Positions 32,005-32,204 of a stretch of DNA of 32,204 nt are shown in pieces. Position numbers and translations under genes: made by a program. This DNA is from Micromonospora phytophila (GTDB lineage: Bacteria > Actinomycetota > Actinomycetes > Mycobacteriales > Micromonosporaceae), in assembly GCF_023656545.1 (NCBI RefSeq), contig NZ_JAMOKF010000028.1, forward strand, positions 1 through 32,204. The letters run 5' to 3'. Within the stretch, counting starts at the first letter, position 1; every line of letters starts with the position of its first letter. The notes under the pieces were generated by a model. The model was not told the origin of the DNA. It saw only the letters and a program-made list of their open reading frames with translations, and did no database searches.

Positions 32005-32204
32005 TCAGGCGGTCAGCGCGGTGGCGAGCCGGCGGGCCTCGGTCACCAGGCGGCTTCCGCCGCCGCGTGCCACCACGTCGGACAGCCCCGGCACCTCGAT
32101 GCGTACCCCGGTCGCGCTGGCCATCTCGGCCGCCAGGGTGAGCAGGTCGGGCGTGCCGCGGGGCGGGGTCGGCGCGGTCAGCAGCGGCGGCAGCGCGGCG
32201 GCGA
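32005..32204 (-). CDS. C-terminal part of an unidentified protein, runs off the window
   Basis: The minus-strand frame entering at the right edge reads PRGTPDLLTLAAEMASATGV, RIEVPGLSDVVARGGGSRLV and TEARRLATALTA before TGA (32007-32005). GC-rich third positions and a strong hairpin just downstream support a real gene end. Only about 65 residues are visible and I cannot name the family. Confidence 0.65.
   Translation of the reverse strand, partial: AAALPPLLTAPTPPRGTPDLLTLAAEMASATGVRIEVPGLSDVVARGGGSRLVTEARRLATALTA

Noticed and set aside
1..32204. CRISPR arrays, rRNA genes, biosynthetic megasynthases or restriction systems
   Set aside because: No regularly spaced repeats, rRNA signatures or matching domain motifs were seen on either strand.

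Overview
The window looks like chromosomal accessory DNA from a high-GC actinomycete, most likely a Micromonosporaceae relative. Pointers are the very high GC, frequent GTG starts, start codons placed 6-8 nt after a TAnnnT -10 box (leaderless mRNAs), remnants of actinomycete integrative and conjugative elements (AICEs), IS701- and IS630-type transposases, and families typical of the group (ECF sigma pairs, ECF41/SigJ, homodimeric AceE). The genus is inference.

Layout. 497-2142: an ECF sigma factor overlapping a membrane-anchored, anti-sigma-like gene. 2618-4798: an IS701-type element with 29-bp terminal inverted repeats and TTAG target duplications, holding a broken transposase and an aminoglycoside/macrolide-type phosphotransferase as cargo. 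4825-9421: small orphan genes (a CPCC zinc-ribbon protein, a SUKH-4 immunity protein, unknowns) among wreckage (an AICE RepSA initiator, a truncated SDR, an IS630 tail). 9576-10864: a GNAT and a YcxB-like membrane protein. 11258-13998: a TetR repressor divergent from an alpha/beta hydrolase and MFS exporter, with twin palindromic operators between them. 13891-17972: a SUKH protein, a second MFS exporter with a frameshifted GNAT between ~75-bp direct repeats, and a DUF3592-like protein. 18519-19203: a tRNA-derived attachment site next to a decayed tyrosine integrase. 19340-22905: a membrane protein, an SMI1/KNR4 protein, a DoxX-like protein, and fused fragments of a SigJ and an arginase-family gene.

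23103-25558 is the most unusual stretch. Reading on the minus strand: a complete tRNA cloverleaf whose anticodon loop carries about 55 extra nucleotides, then a 719-aa protein with a TerD-like C-terminus (resembling the SCO0854/MXAN_6230 family but lacking the RING cysteines), then, starting 1 nt after its stop codon, a 112-nt structured RNA. That RNA folds as a circularly permuted tRNA mimic on a long stem, the architecture known for bacterial YrlA-type Y RNAs. Both RNAs share an 11-nt identity at the equivalent place in their extended anticodon-arm helices. I read this as a candidate RNA-protein system in which a TerD/helical-repeat protein partners two tRNA-like RNAs.

26046-32204 returns to intact genes: an ECF41 SigJ-type sigma factor, a complete aceE (pyruvate dehydrogenase E1) with a 9-bp-arm palindrome in its leader, a purple-acid-phosphatase-like metallophosphoesterase, and the C-terminal end of a gene leaving the window. 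The intact long genes argue that the many broken genes in the middle reflect real decay rather than general sequencing error.
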